Source: Athripsodes cinereus
Lineage: Eukaryota; Arthropoda; Insecta; Trichoptera; Leptoceridae
Length of the DNA: 64,000 bases
Direction of reading: 5' to 3'
NCBI GenBank assembly: GCA_947579605.1
Contig: OX388305.1
Location: 32,439,542-32,503,541, forward strand
Position numbers and translations under genes: made by a program. Within the stretch, counting starts at the first letter, position 1, and each line of letters starts with the position of its first letter. The notes under the pieces were generated by a model. That model was given only the letters and a program-made list of their open reading frames with translations. It did no database searches and was not told the origin of the DNA. Of this stretch, positions 1 to 11,160 are shown piece after piece.

Positions 1-251
1 CCTTGGTCCTGTTCTTTTGTTATAAAGCAATATTTATCAAACTGTTAGGAGCATACTTAAGACTGTATAGTTGGTTTAGAACTCACTCTCCTTATATTTG
101 GAATCCACAAGCGGCTAACGTGATCATCCTTAAGGAATCTATAAATCAAAATAAAATATGCATTGTGATAAAAGTACATTATTAAATTACAAACAATCTC
201 AGATACAAAGAAAAGAATGCGGCCTGCATTGTTATTCATGTACTTGAATAG

Positions 252-476
252 ATAATATTATATTATTTGTTTGACATACCTGTGGAAAGAATCAGTTCCT
301 CCTTTGACGAGTTTTGCATTGTAACCAAATCTACAGCATCTTTGAAAGTTTCCCATTATTTACAAAAATGTGGAAAAGTTTTGAAGAAACCCTCCCCCCC
401 TCAGGCTCCCAAACTGAGCTTTATGAATGAAGTTAAGTTAATTTTGAACGAGATTGATGAGTTCATAGAGAAGTGA
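252..476 (+). CDS. Possible 3'-terminal exon of an unrecognised protein
   Basis: A frame is open from 252 to a TGA at 474-476 and contains no ATG near its start, so it would have to be an internal or last exon. The translated piece (about 70 residues, ending in an acidic/hydrophobic stretch LNEIDEFIEK) has protein-like composition, with a Lys/Pro-rich segment KKPSPPQAPK near its middle. I do not recognise the family. A weak acceptor (AG at 250-251) lies just upstream, but the polypyrimidine tract is poor, and no AATAAA follows closely. It could equally be a chance open frame. The rest of the gene would lie to the left of the window. Confidence 0.25.
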   Translation: MILYYLFDIPVERISSSFDEFCIVTKSTASLKVSHYLQKCGKVLKKPSPPQAPKLSFMNEVKLILNEIDEFIEK

Positions 477-1136
477 TCTTACAATCATCTCATCTGGCAG
501 TAATATTCCACATATTATCAACAACATCAACTCACCAACTAACCTCACTTTCGTGACAGTTGTCACTAGCGCACGACAAATTCTTTTTTCTGTGGCCGTG
601 AAAATACGCGATTTTTGCAAGTGACAAGTGCGATTCCAAAGTCTGGGTTCTCCACCAGGTGGCGTTAAAATCAATTTAAAAGTCAGAAAATGTAATATAA
701 ATCATAATTTCTCGTTATAAACTATTATTATTGGTGTATTATTTATTTTCCCTGTTATTTTTAGTGAATTCTAATTTTTAAAGTGCATTATTAGAAAAAC
801 CAGTGTTACAATTTCATTTCTATTATTTTTTTATATTGCAACACCATGGAAAAAAAAGAAAAAAGGTAATTTTTTTTCTATTATCTGTGGCCGTGGAAAT
901 ACGTGCGGCCTAAAAAATAAATTACTCACTAAAATCTGCACTTAATATTTTAATTTCTCTTCCATTTCACTTCTTGAACTAAAAAAATATGATTTTCTAT
1001 TTTGGAAAATTGTATACGACAAGTATACACCATAATTACGATTAACTTCGCAATTGTTTTGACAACCGCCATCACTAAAACGTCAAGGTAACTGTCAGAG
1101 TGATAATCACCTTGCTATGATTTCGGTTGTTCGGTT
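477..1136. other. Non-coding AT-rich stretch
   Basis: No coding frame or named repeat recognised. A short phrase, CTGTGGCCGTG followed by RAAATACG, occurs twice (about 590 and 886), which hints at a decayed duplicated element. Confidence 0.4.
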
Positions 1137-1241
1137 GTCACCCGACGACATGCCTGAACGCAACAGTGCAAGTCGTCGGGTGACTCGCTCCGACTTCGTG
1201 AACGGCTCGAGCGTTGTCGAGTGATCACGATGTCACTCGAC
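1137..1241. repeat. CpG-rich cluster of nested inverted repeats
   Basis: Two perfect inverted-repeat pairs sit next to each other: GTCACCCGACGAC (1137-1149) with its reverse complement at 1172-1184, and GTCGAGTGA (1216-1224) with its reverse complement at 1233-1241. The phrase GCCTGAACG follows the first arm of the first pair and the last arm of the second, so the two hairpins look like diverged copies of one unit. The block is CpG-rich against AT-rich flanks. It may be the end of a DNA transposon or a regulatory palindrome. Confidence 0.6.
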
Positions 1242-1823
1242 GACTGCCTGAACGATGCCCTGGCAATCTGTCAAAAACCATCTCTTTGTCGAAGTGTAAT
1301 GTTTATGATAATTTCAAGCGTTGTGGATATTGTTTTGGATATCTGTTAAGGGAAGTTAATTCATGTTTTTGTGTTTAGTAAATAGTGAATTATTAACCAA
1401 AGAACAGTGACTTCTTAATAAATAAGTAAGTAATGTAAAATATACTAAGGTTCTTCATAACTTTTGTATAAATACAACAATAACATAATTTAATGCCTAA
1501 TTATTATAAGCGAAAGTATAATATAGGTAAGGATTAATTATGTTATTGAATAGTTTTCGCAATTGTAGGCTATGTATATCAATATATATGAGAAGATTTT
1601 TGAATTTCCTATCAAACTGATCATTTTGAAAATTTCCTTTGTGTATAAATAATAATTCCACCATAAATAATTATGGTACATTGTGTACATGTATGTAATT
1701 ATATTTTAACTTATGATCCAGTTTTCGTCATAAGTACATGCGGAAAACCAACTTGTATTCCATGGATGAAAGATTGTATGATTGTAGGGATAGGAGATCA
1801 CATAAAAATGGGGCAAATTAGTT
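1242..1823. other. AT-rich stretch with one unassigned open frame
   Basis: Mostly featureless. A plus-strand frame beginning with ATG at 1673 reads through about 1823 with protein-like composition (a Cys/Pro stretch CGKPTCIPWMKDC) and then runs into the left end of the 1827-7710 element. I do not recognise it; it may be an exon or transposon remnant cut by the insertion. Confidence 0.25.
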
Positions 1824-2286
1824 CTGCAGCCCTACTCCCGACACAATCTAAATGCGATCTAATCTTGTTTGCATCTTAAAATGGCGAATTGGTACTTTTG
1901 AACACGGTCTAAATCTTAACTTTTAGACAGATCTAGTTTGATGTCTTAAAAATTCGTTACGATCTTAACATTTGTATGAAATCGGTACTCTTGACACAAC
2001 ATTGCCAAGGTCAAATCTTAATAGACGTCTTAAAACACAATCTAACAACTGTCAAAACTTAAGATTGCTGTGGAGGTGCATTTTAGCAATCTAAAAGTCT
2101 TTTTCCATAGTTTTTCCATCTTTTTACAACGCAAGTTTGTTTATTTTTTAGAATAATATTTATTTTAGTATATTTCTAATACTATTTTTCTATCTTGCTG
2201 TGTTTTTTACGCAAATAAAATTTGGTGTTGATTGTTAGTTTTTTCTGAGTCGCTTGTTTTGAAGTTTTACTGTGAGACTAGTTTTA

Positions 2287-2575
2287 AAACGAATAATGCA
2301 TTGTGGAATTATGTCGTGAACAGTGTATGTGTTGTTTATCTGACTACTGTCCTATATTCTCATTCATTGGAGATATACAAGGCCTCCATCCTGTAACAGA
2401 CGACGCAAAAACATGGATTCGCACCCCCTCTGAATCAAGTCTAGCGGGCTATAAGAAGATGAGTGAAAAATATTATTTCAAAACTACATTATTGTTCAAC
2501 AACGACTCAACTGGATTGGCCATAGCAACAGGCACCCAGGTGTGCTCATCACCATGGAGAAGGGCAAGACAATAG
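2287..2575 (+). other. Open frame inside the 1827-7710 element, unrecognised
   Basis: About 90 codons are open, with protein-like composition (Cys-rich start, then a mixed sequence). The translation from 2303 begins at a GTG, not an ATG. I do not recognise a domain. It may be a remnant of the element's own gene; coding status is uncertain. Confidence 0.2.
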
Positions 2576-3157
2576 GCACAAATGTAAATGCGGACCAAGA
2601 AACACCTATATGGATCAAATAAGGACATGAATTGTGGTACGTACATAGAATTAAAGGTTAATTTCTATAATAAGTTATCCAGTAGTACCCATTAAGAGAA
2701 GATATAAATTGATGATCATAGTTGTATTTTTTATTATTATTATCGTTCACTGTATACCGTTACAAGATATTATAGAAGTGCTCAGATGGCAATATTGGGA
2801 CAAGGGAATGAATCTCGCCCAGTGAATGCCATATTATTTATGTACATAAATGCATAATTATGTCATGAAATTCAACTATGCAGAAAATAAATCATAATTA
2901 AGTTTAATCTGTACCCCTCCCCTAGTTCATATCCGAATGCCCCACGATATCTTGTAACAGTGTACAGTGAAAGATAATAAAAATAAATACAACGATGGGT
3001 ATATATCAACGGTATGGACTATGGATCATCAATATAGGTATATTCTCTAACTGGATGCTATTGGATAACCTATAGCAGAAATTCACCGAATTGAAGAGAC
3101 TAATGTCCCATCCATCCTGAATGTTTTAATTTTTTGTTGGAACAAAGAGGACACCTT

Positions 3158-3216
3158 GGAAGTTTATTACATGCAGCTGCTCTGCTTGCCACCCCATTTG
3201 TGAGATATGCTATAAC
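3158..3216 (-). repeat. Dispersed GGCATATCCCAC repeat, minus-strand fragment
   Basis: Matches the family best seen at 25632-25815: the reverse complement holds the phrases CATATCTCACAAATGGGGT and GCAGCTGCATGTAATAAA. The neighbouring SINE at 3225 is inserted at its end, next to a short GTA-repeat tail that resumes near 3490. Confidence 0.6.
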
Positions 3217-3224
3217 GGTGTAGT

Positions 3225-3467
3225 TGGCCGGTGTGGCGCGGAGGTAACGCTCTTGCCTTTGAGTCACGAGGTCCCGGGTTCGATTCCGGCCAGGGCAGAT
3301 TGAGGAATGACCTTTTTCAAATTGTCCTGGGTCTGGGTGTTACAAGTATATGTGTTTAGTGCATTGTAAATGTGTGTATCGTCGAGTTAGTACCCATAAC
3401 ACAAGATTCATCTAAGTTTGGGACTAGCTCGATCTCTGTGAAATATCTATGTATGTTATGTTATGTC
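3225..3467 (+). mobile_element. tRNA-derived SINE (family 2)
   Basis: The head resembles a tRNA: a box-A-like segment TGGCGCGGAGGTAACGC (about 3233) and a box B GGTTCGATTCC (about 3278), the spacing of an RNA polymerase III internal promoter. A unique body follows, containing TAGTACCCATAACACAAG and GGGACTAGCTCGATC, and it ends in a short tandem tail of TATGTTATGT. A 5'-truncated copy of the same body lies at 43665-43748. This is a SINE and not a functional tRNA gene, because the clover-leaf acceptor stem is absent. Confidence 0.75.
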
Positions 3468-3777
3468 TATACAAATGTCTTATGTCTATAGTAATGGTAG
3501 TAGTAAAGAGGCTAGCAGAAATTGGATGATATGAAAACTGATGTTCTTGAAACATCCAGGGGTAAATGGTGGGAGTCCCTTTCTTAAATGTTGACTAGCA
3601 TAAAATAGAGATGAATGGAGAATAAATTCTAAATACTTTTTGCTTATTAAATAATATGTTTCGTTTACAGGTTATATTCGGATATTATTTAGTTAAAATA
3701 TTCTTGGAATTATTCTCAACCGTCTCCAGATAAGCTTTAATGGTGCTGATGGGACCATTTACAGAGACAATAAGCAC

Positions 3778-4625
3778 TGACACATCACACCACTGTTTAA
3801 GGAGCTACATTGGATGAGAGTCCCAAAGAGAGTAGACTTCAAACTGTACCTCACGGTTCATAAAGCCTTGAGCGGTGCAGCACATCTATGCCTCGCTGAG
3901 CTCTGTCCCATCGACAAAACTCTATTTATTTATTATTATACATATTTATTTATTACACATATATACAGCTTAAAGCTTTTATAAAATGGTATTAAAAATT
4001 CAAACAACAATTAATACTATATAAAAATAAAAAGCAATTAAAAATGTATAAAATGTAAGATAGTATCATTACACTTTTAAAAAAATAAATATCAAAATAC
4101 CATAAAAATAATTGCATTGAGCAATTAATAAAAGAAGAAATACACAATATTAGTTAAACGTTAAAATTAATAATGAAGAATTCTCAGATAAAACAGTCAA
4201 AATTCATGGTATCAATCAAAGTTCATTCAATAAACAATTGAAACTACACATCTGTCACATAAAAAGTTTGATACGGAGAAAATAAAATGCCAAATGTCAC
4301 AAAAACAAAACAAAAAACAACAACAAAGCAAAAATTATACGAATATTTCAAGAATTCATAAATAAAGATTCCAATTTGGAGCGGTGCGTGGCCTTTCACT
4401 TAGGTCGGAGAACAATAGATTGCTCTTGATTCCCTCACATCACTCTGATTTCTACTTTTCATCTTTTAGCTTTCACACCGCTAGACTTTGGAACCAGCTT
4501 CCCTCTACAATCCGCACCAGCTCATCGTTTATGTCTTTTAAAAATAAATTAGTCTCTAGGTGATGAACACTACATTCCTTATATATATGTTAACTGTTTA
4601 TTATTTAATTATTTGAGATAAATAA
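3778..4625 (+). pseudogene. LINE ORF2 3' end split by an insertion
   Basis: Two coding blocks belong together. The first (about 3805-3925) reads LFKELHWMRVPKRVDFKLYL, the spacer typical after the reverse transcriptase of CR1/L2-type LINEs. The second (about 4400-4563) reads FHTARLWNQLPSTIR and ends in TGA, the usual C-terminus of the same proteins. Between them (about 3926-4380) lies an A/T-rich insert that looks like the 3' tail of another retroelement in minus orientation. The downstream tail contains ATAAATAAACATT. Confidence 0.65.
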
Positions 4626-4704
4626 ACATTATATTTTGAAATTTATGTTTTTTTTTTGCCTTTATCATTGTTGTCAATTAAATTCTTATAAAACTGGAAT
4701 ATTT

Positions 4705-5040
4705 TTGATTCATCGTGTCAAACATGGCAAAAATGCTGGTGCACAATACCATTCTGTTACCGACACTTATGTTTATAAGCGAAACTTGGACGTGGTTGAA
4801 AAAGGACGAGAGTGGAATAAATGCTGTGGAGATGCGTTCACTGAGAAGAATGGTTGGTAAAACGTTGCGAGATAGAGTGAAGAATGAGGATATCAGGAGA
4901 ATGAGCGGATGTGAGAGGAATGTGTGTTAACAAAGATATGATGAGCGAGCGAATGCACGATGAAAGGATGAAGTAGATGATGTGTGTATCTGAAAGAGGG
5001 GGTGTGACGAAGCGCAGAGTCCAAGTGCATATATCTATCT
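4705..5040 (+). pseudogene. LINE family A fragment (reverse-transcriptase C-terminal region)
   Basis: Encodes SNMAKMLVHNTILLPTLMF followed by SETWTWLKKDESGINAVEMR and LRDRVKNEDIRRMSG, the region after the catalytic core in RTE/craniate-type LINE proteins (the C/SETW motif, then RRLRWFGHV). The frame then breaks. The same protein region is found inverted at 5738-6535 and again at 10558-10960. Confidence 0.75.
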
Positions 5041-5094
5041 ATTTTATTTTATTTCATTTCATGTATGTATTTTATTTCATTTTTATATATTTTA

Positions 5095-5215
5095 TTTTAT
5101 TTGGGTTAGTTGGAAGATATCGCAACTCTGCGATAAACTCGCCCATTGTACAGATTTTTTCATGCATGTTGTATATAATTCCTGTTATCATATTCTGCAC
5201 AATAAAGTTTGTTTT
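5095..5215 (+). mobile_element. LINE 3' tail (TTGGAAGATATCGC type)
   Basis: Contains GTTAGTTGGAAGATATCGC, CTGCGATAAACTCGCCCATTG and a terminal GCACAATAAAGT before a poly-T/A run. The same sequence occurs at 59370-59515, so it is the 3' UTR of a dispersed retroelement. The family A LINE fragment just upstream may or may not be part of the same copy. Confidence 0.55.
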
Positions 5216-5221
5216 TTTTTT

Positions 5222-5408
5222 TTTTTTTAAAAAAGCTATATCTGGGTTTTTGTAATAAACCCAAATACAACCTTATACACCTTTCACAGTAAGCTACTAA
5301 AAGCTTGTGTCGTGAAAGGGGAGTTTGCCGGCACCTGGTATCGAACCACGGACCCCATGTTCACGAGGCCGAGACTCTACCTCCAGGCTACCGACGAACT
5401 CGAACGAC
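5222..5408 (-). mobile_element. tRNA-derived SINE (family 1), minus strand
   Basis: On the minus strand: a tRNA-like head with a GTAGCCTGGAGGTAGAGTC box-A region and a box B GGTTCGATACC, then GTGCCGGCAAACTCCCC, a body ending in AGGTTGTATTTGGGTTTA, and a poly-A tail (poly-T at 5213-5230 on the plus strand). Further copies lie at 28272-28432, 53503-53660, 53803-53941 and, truncated, 48727-48800. Confidence 0.8.
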
Positions 5409-5737
5409 GAAGAACGTTATTATTATTATTGTAGCCTAGAATGTACATATCATCTGCATACATCAATGCATTGACCCGAGTTTAATTCAATTCAACATCC
5501 ATCTTTCTAAAGGTTGCATTCACAAGTCAGACATGTATCACAATAATTCATCCAATTTCCTTATATTCTCATTCAAATAAACCTTTAAAATACTTCTTCT
5601 ATCTCTGTAATACACATTCATTAACACACATAATAGAATTTAATTGCCTCACCATATAAACCAGATATTCCGTGGGGCTCCATTCTTTCTGCCTATAATA
5701 TATAAATTCATGATATATCCTGTCCTTTACCTTCACG

Positions 5738-6535
5738 CCGTGTCCCGGGTGGGGTAGGCAGAGAGAACGGAACGCCATATTGATCTTTCCTTACATACTT
5801 CTTTCGCTTCCTCTACATTCATCCAGTTTCTCATACATGCACGCCGATTCCTCTTACTTAACATGCGACCGCCCTTGAGTATTTGATCCACAAGGTTCTT
5901 GGACGTCCGTGCTTTCTCACACCCTCTCTTTCAGATAAATATACCTTCTTCGTCAATCTTACACCATCCATTTGCTCTACATGACCAAACCATCTCAATT
6001 TATTTACACGCATTCTATCAACAACACTCTTCTTGCATCCACTCATTCTTCATATATCCTCATTTCTTACTCTATCTTGCAATGTTTTACCTACCGTTCT
6101 TCTCAGTGTTCGCATCTCCACTGCATTTATTCCACTTTCGTCCTTCTTCAGCCATATCCAAGTTTCGCTTGCATACATAAGTATCGGTGCGAGGATGGCG
6201 TTGTGCACCAGCATTTTAGCCATGTTCGAGACATTGCTATAAGATCGAAGTGCACCGTTCACTTTTCTTTTTTCAATATCTCTTTCGTATCTACCATCCA
6301 TCGCAAACATACATATTCGTCCACTTGCTCCAAACATTCATTTCCAACCTTTATTTCACACATTGTTCTATCAATCTCTCTTTCAAACACCAGCACTTTC
6401 GTCTTAGTCACATTCATTTTCATCCCATTCATTCTGCAACTTTCATGTACAACTGACACTCTCGCACTTCTTTCTTGCATGCTCTGTAAGTTTCTTTCAT
6501 CCGTTCCTTATATTTGTTTCTTTCATTGATTCATG
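5738..6535 (-). pseudogene. LINE family A fragment, minus strand, reverse-transcriptase part
   Basis: Three adjoining minus-strand frames, broken by frameshifts, give one protein region in order: a segment with MNGMKMNVTKTKVLVF (the K-T-K-V-L thumb motif; 6259-6480), then YASETWIWLKKDESGINAV (6050-6337), then NKLRWFGHVEQM with REGVRKHGRPRTLW (5858-6046), and the tail LSAYP region at about 5740. The plus-strand frames over the same stretch are shadows. It is a 5'-truncated, inactive copy. Confidence 0.8.
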
Positions 6536-7250
6536 ATAAAGGTAATAATTAAAAACATATAAGTATACAACATTTATTTGAGAATGGTTCAAGACTTTAT
6601 AAATCAAAATTTATTCAACTTATTCCTACTCAACTGTATTTTCCCTAGTTGTAGCACCAAAAGTCAGGCATTGTTCTATGCTACAGGATCATCGTCCAAT
6701 TATAGCTATTATTCATCAATGAATTGACTCCATGTAATAGGGAATTATCACTGTGAAGTTGATTTCAACTATTCAGAGTACACCATGAGCAAATGTGCTG
6801 TGAGCGGGTTTATTCAAAGGTTCATGCTTTCTGTTGAGAATATCCAGTAGTTTCTATTGTCATGTTGTATTCATTGTCTCTTATATGTTGATTGTGTTTG
6901 TTCCAAGTTTGTTGTTTTTTTTAAAGTAATTGTAGTGTAATAAGGCTATTTAGCCATATACTTTGTTAACAAATAAATAAATTGTTTTACTTCATCACAC
7001 AAAAAAAAAGCTTCTCATTAAAGTTCGTAGACGATCATATGCAGACATTATTCATTAATCCTTGTGTAGAAAAACATTTTAGTTAATGTCCAAATAAACC
7101 TATAAACAAAACATGTTATTTAATGCATTATATTTGTAACAAAGTACATTAATGATTGTTTCCACAATTCTTATTTCATACTTACCTTAATTTGTGACTT
7201 TCTGATCATTTTAATATAATAAATTCGCGTATACTTCTGCAAAAACAACA
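6536..7250. other. AT-rich interior of the 1827-7710 element
   Basis: No coding sequence or named repeat recognised. There is a short A-run at about 7003 after AATAAATAAATTG, which may mark another retroelement tail. Confidence 0.3.
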
Positions 7251-7710
7251 AACTAAAACATCGCATAACAAACATTGATAACTGTCAGTGTCAGTGAGAT
7301 AATAATTGACAATAGAAAAATATGTCATAGACAAAAATGTCATAGACAAAAATAGTGTCAATGCATAGGTTTTAAAAAATATTTTTTATAAATTAATTGC
7401 ACTGTTATAGATCATTATATAATATCATTTTCATTTCATTTAATCAGAAATTGATATTAGATTTATAAAAAATGTGGAAATACGGTGAAATCACGTGATA
7501 TATTAGTTTTAATAATTCAGTTGTCGTGGTTGTCATGTTGGTACCCATAGATAACGGCGTTAGGAAATACATCTCTATATTAAGACATCTTAAAGTTAAG
7601 ATTAGATCAAGATCAAGACTAGATTGCGTCGGGGGTACCATCTACAAGTCTTAATCTAATCTTGATCTTAAGATCGAATCTAATCTTGATTGAATTCAAG
7701 AGTAGCCCTG

Positions 7711-7928
7711 CTGTATTTGTATTCCAATTAAGTTATGCAGGGACATTGTATTATTTTAATGTACCTATATCATGATCTATATAAGGAAAAAATTGTTTAA
7801 GCAGGATATTATTACATATCAATTATATTCAGTAATTGTATACATGAAAGTATTATATATTAAGTAAATCACAATGATAATATTATAAATAATTTATTAT
7901 ATAACACAATGGTTATTAAATATCAATA
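7711..7928. other. AT-rich spacer between element end and satellite array
   Basis: Nothing recognised. Confidence 0.4.
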
Positions 7929-9136
7929 TTTTTTATTTATTTATGAAGAATGTGGATTATTAGTCACATTTAGGTAATTATATTGCTTGCTATGAAACAA
8001 AAAGTAATGCAGTGATTAACAGACTTTGTGATATGTATGATACAATCCTTTTTTATTTATTTATGAAGAATGTGGATTATTAGTCACATTTAGGTAATTA
8101 TATTGCTTGCTATGAAACAAAAAGTAATGCAGTGATTAACAGACTTTGTGATATGTATGATACAATCCTTTTTTATTTATTTATGAAGAATGTGGATTAT
8201 TAGTCACATTTAGGTAATTATATTGCTTGCTATGAAACAAAAAGTAATGCAGTGATTAACAGACTTTGTGATATGTATGATACAATCCTTTTTTATTTAT
8301 TTATGAAGAATGTGGATTATTAGTCACATTTAGGTAATTATATTGCTTGCTATGAAACAAAAAGTAATGCAGTGATTAACAGACTTTGTGATATGTATGA
8401 TACAATCCTTTTTTATTTATTTATGAAGAATGTGGATTATTAGTCACATTTAGGTAATTATATTGCTTGCTATGAAACAAAAAGTAATGCAGTGATTAAC
8501 AGACTTTGTGATATGTATGATACAATCCTTTTTTATTTATTTATGAAGAATGTGGATTATTAGTCACATTTAGGTAATTATATTGCTTGCTATGAAACAA
8601 AAAGTAATGCAGTGATTAACAGACTTTGTGATATGTATGATACAATCCTTTTTTATTTATTTATGAAGAATGTGGATTATTAGTCACATTTAGGTAATTA
8701 TATTGCTTGCTATGAAACAAAAAGTAATGCAGTGATTAACAGACTTTGTGATATGTATGATACAATCCTTTTTTATTTATTTATGAAGAATGTGGATTAT
8801 TAGTCACATTTAGGTAATTATATTGCTTGCTATGAAACAAAAAGTAATGCAGTGATTAACAGACTTTGTGATATGTATGATACAATCCTTTTTTATTTAT
8901 TTATGAAGAATGTGGATTATTAGTCACATTTAGGTAATTATATTGCTTGCTATGAAACAAAAAGTAATGCAGTGATTAACAGACTTTGTGATATGTATGA
9001 TACAATCCTTTTTTATTTATTTATGAAGAATGTGGATTATTAGTCACATTTAGGTAATTATATTGCTTGCTATGAAACAAAAAGTAATGCAGTGATTAAC
9101 AGACTTTGTGATATGTATGATACAATCCTTTTTTAT
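7929..9136. repeat. Perfect 120-bp tandem array, 10 copies
   Basis: Ten head-to-tail copies of a 120-bp AT-rich unit plus 8 bases of an eleventh. I see no difference between copies at any position. The unit has no long open frame, no tRNA-like boxes and no dyad symmetry of note; it contains TTTATTTATTTATGAAGAAT and ends with GATACAATCC. The lack of divergence means very recent amplification, strong homogenisation, or an assembly artefact. It is not a CRISPR array because there are no spacers. Confidence 0.97.
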
Positions 9137-10548
9137 GCCACTGTAAACTCTTTGTGTACCGAAATTCATATATATTTTTTTCCTGTCATAGCTAGGTGCC
9201 CTCTCTTTGCACAGATATTACTTGTTAGAAGCCATCTTGAATATAATTCTCAAATTTGATCACCAAGTTATAATGTCCACATTAATAATATTGAGCGCGT
9301 TCAGCATAGATTCTTAAGATACATTAACTTTAAATTACGTATACCACTAGAAGAATTAAGTTATGAATATTTACAAAAGGAATTGGAATTGGAAAGTTTG
9401 GAAGATAGAAGAATCGTAAATGATCTCATATTTTTATTTAAAATTGTTAATAATTGTTTTGACAACCCTGAATTAGTGCAGCTCATCAATTATCGTGTAC
9501 CTAGTAGATATACGAGGAGCCGTGAATTGTTTTATTGCGACAACTTCACGACAAACTACGTCACGCATACAGTTATTCCTCGGTTACACGGCTTAGGAAA
9601 CCGGTACTTATCAGACATAGACTTGTTCAATATAAACCTAAATAATTTCAGGAATCTGGTAAAAGATATTTTTCGCCCCCCAAATTGTTGACTCATATTT
9701 TGAATTTTAGTGAAATTGAATTTATTTAATTCATGATAATTTTCCTTTATTTTATATGATTATAGATTGGTATGTTTCACGGTATTGATGTTATAAAGAT
9801 TTTAATTATTCACTTCATCTCCTTTATTTGTGATTATAATTTTGTTTTATGTAATGATTGAAGTTATTTAATTGCACGATTTAAATTTTTAATTATATTT
9901 TTAATTTCTTGATTGTGTATGTATTCTTTTTTGCTACGATTAACTTACTTACTGATGTGATTTACAATATTTATAGATGAAATCTCAATCTTACAACTTG
10001 TTCACAATATCAGTTTGTCAACCTTACATTGAATATTTTAATCTCTAGTTTTATTTTAGTCTCATAATTATTTTTTATCATGAGTTTTTGTGTGTATTTG
10101 TGTTTTTTACCATTGACCAATCCAAGTTGTACCATACTCGCTGCCTCATAAGCGGGCGCTTACTGTACATTATACAGTTGTAGTATAATTATAATTGTTA
10201 CCCGTCTGATGCTAGCGAGACGTCATGTCGTACATTTCGTTGTTATTTTGATTAGTTTTTATAAACAAAATGGGAAGAAATGCATATAAATATACAATTA
10301 ATTGTTTGTAAAATTTGTTATTTAAACTGCATTAATGTTCTCTGTGTTTTGTATGAGATTTATGAAGGATTGTATGTAACTGATGATGTGAGATGGATAA
10401 GTTGATGAATTATTGTATTGTTTTTATTATGTTGTTAGTAATTGTTAATGCTTTTTAATTGGAAATTGGTTTAATTGATTTTATTATTGTATAATGTATT
10501 TTTTTGTTGTAAAAGGCGATAGCCGTTTATGTATTAAATAAATAAATA
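9137..10548 (+). pseudogene. LINE 3' end: ORF2 C-terminus and 3' UTR
   Basis: From about 9205 the frame reads LVRSHLEYNSQI, a stop, then SPSYNVHINNIERVQHRFLR, the hallmark segment just after the reverse transcriptase in Jockey/CR1-type LINEs. It continues as a clean frame (9383-9691) covering VPSRYTRSRELFYC and ends KDIFRPPNC before the stop. A long AT-rich 3' UTR follows with AGGCGATAGCCGTTTATG and a terminal repeat of AAAT (10530-10550), the usual end of such elements. It is 5'-truncated and its left boundary coincides with the end of the 120-bp array. Confidence 0.75.
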
Positions 10549-10557
10549 AATTATTAC

Positions 10558-10960
10558 ACTAAGAAGAATGGTTGGTAAAACATTGCGGGATTGAGTGAAG
10601 AATGAGGATATCAGGAGAATGAGCGGATGCGTGAAGAGTGTTGTGGATAGTATGCGTGTAAATAAGTTACGATGGTTTGGACATGTTGAGCGAATGCAAG
10701 ATGAAAGAATGACGAAGAGGATGTATTTGTCTGACAGAGAAGGTGTGAGTAAGCGCGTTCAGCCAAGAACCACGTGGCTTGAGCATGTGGTTCAAATCCT
10801 AAAGGACGACCGCGTGTTAAGTAAGAGAAATCGGCGAACATGTATGAGAAACTGGATGAATGTGGAGGAAGCGAAAGAAGTTTGTAAGGATAGATCTATA
10901 TGGCATTCCATTCTCTCTGCCTACCCCTCCTGGGACATGGCGTGAGGGTATAGATAGAGA
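10558..10960 (+). pseudogene. LINE family A, C-terminal part of ORF2
   Basis: Open from about 10595 to 10945: NEDIRRMSG, NKLRWFGHVERM, MYLSDREGVSKR, RNRRTCMRNWMNVEEAKEVC and the end LSAYPSWDMA. This is the best preserved C-terminus of family A; other copies of the same tail are at 11875-11975, 12853-13005, 40935-41015 and 52850-53035. A family of this type encodes an endonuclease/reverse transcriptase; only the part beyond the polymerase is left here. Confidence 0.8.
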
Positions 10961-11083
10961 GATAAATATGGTGTCCTTTTAATAGTAATAGCAAATTTAA
11001 TTAACTTTTTTATTATCCTACTATTTATTCTTATCTTTTATAATATTTTATGCATATATGTATCTATTTTCTTCTTAATACTA

Positions 11084-11160
11084 CTACTACTACTACTATA
11101 CCATCACGGCATATCCCACAAGTGGGGTAGCCAGCAGATCAGCTGCATGTAAGAAACTAT
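11084..11160 (+). repeat. Dispersed GGCATATCCCAC repeat with (TAC)n start
   Basis: Starts with six TAC units, then CATCACGGCATATCCCACAA, GTGGGGTAGCCAGCAG and GCTGCATGTAA. The copy is 3'-truncated. Confidence 0.75.

Larger units (their letters stand above)
1827..7710. mobile_element. Candidate 5.9-kb terminal-inverted-repeat DNA element, heavily invaded
   Basis: The left end starts CAGCCCTACTC and the right end, read inwards on the minus strand, starts CAGGGCTACTC. Both are flanked by the trinucleotide CTG (1824-1826 and 7711-7713), a possible 3-bp target-site duplication. Subterminal repeats of TCTAATCTTG and CCCGACRCAATCTA occur at both ends in inverted orientation (1838-1870 and 7565-7690). 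The interior carries a SINE, LINE fragments and no recognisable transposase, so this is a non-autonomous or gutted element that later served as a landing site. A 3-bp duplication would fit a Harbinger- or CACTA-like class, but the TIR matches neither consensus that I know. Confidence 0.45.

Noticed and set aside
3225..3300. Functional tRNA gene (also at 53503 and 58487)
   Set aside because: Box A/B sequences are present, but acceptor and anticodon stems do not form and a SINE body follows.
5972..6529. 185-codon plus-strand frame
   Set aside because: It lies antisense to the family A LINE coding region (5738-6535, minus), which has recognisable protein motifs; this frame has none.
7929..9136. 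CRISPR-like periodic array
   Set aside because: The repeats are contiguous 120-bp units without spacers, in an animal genome.
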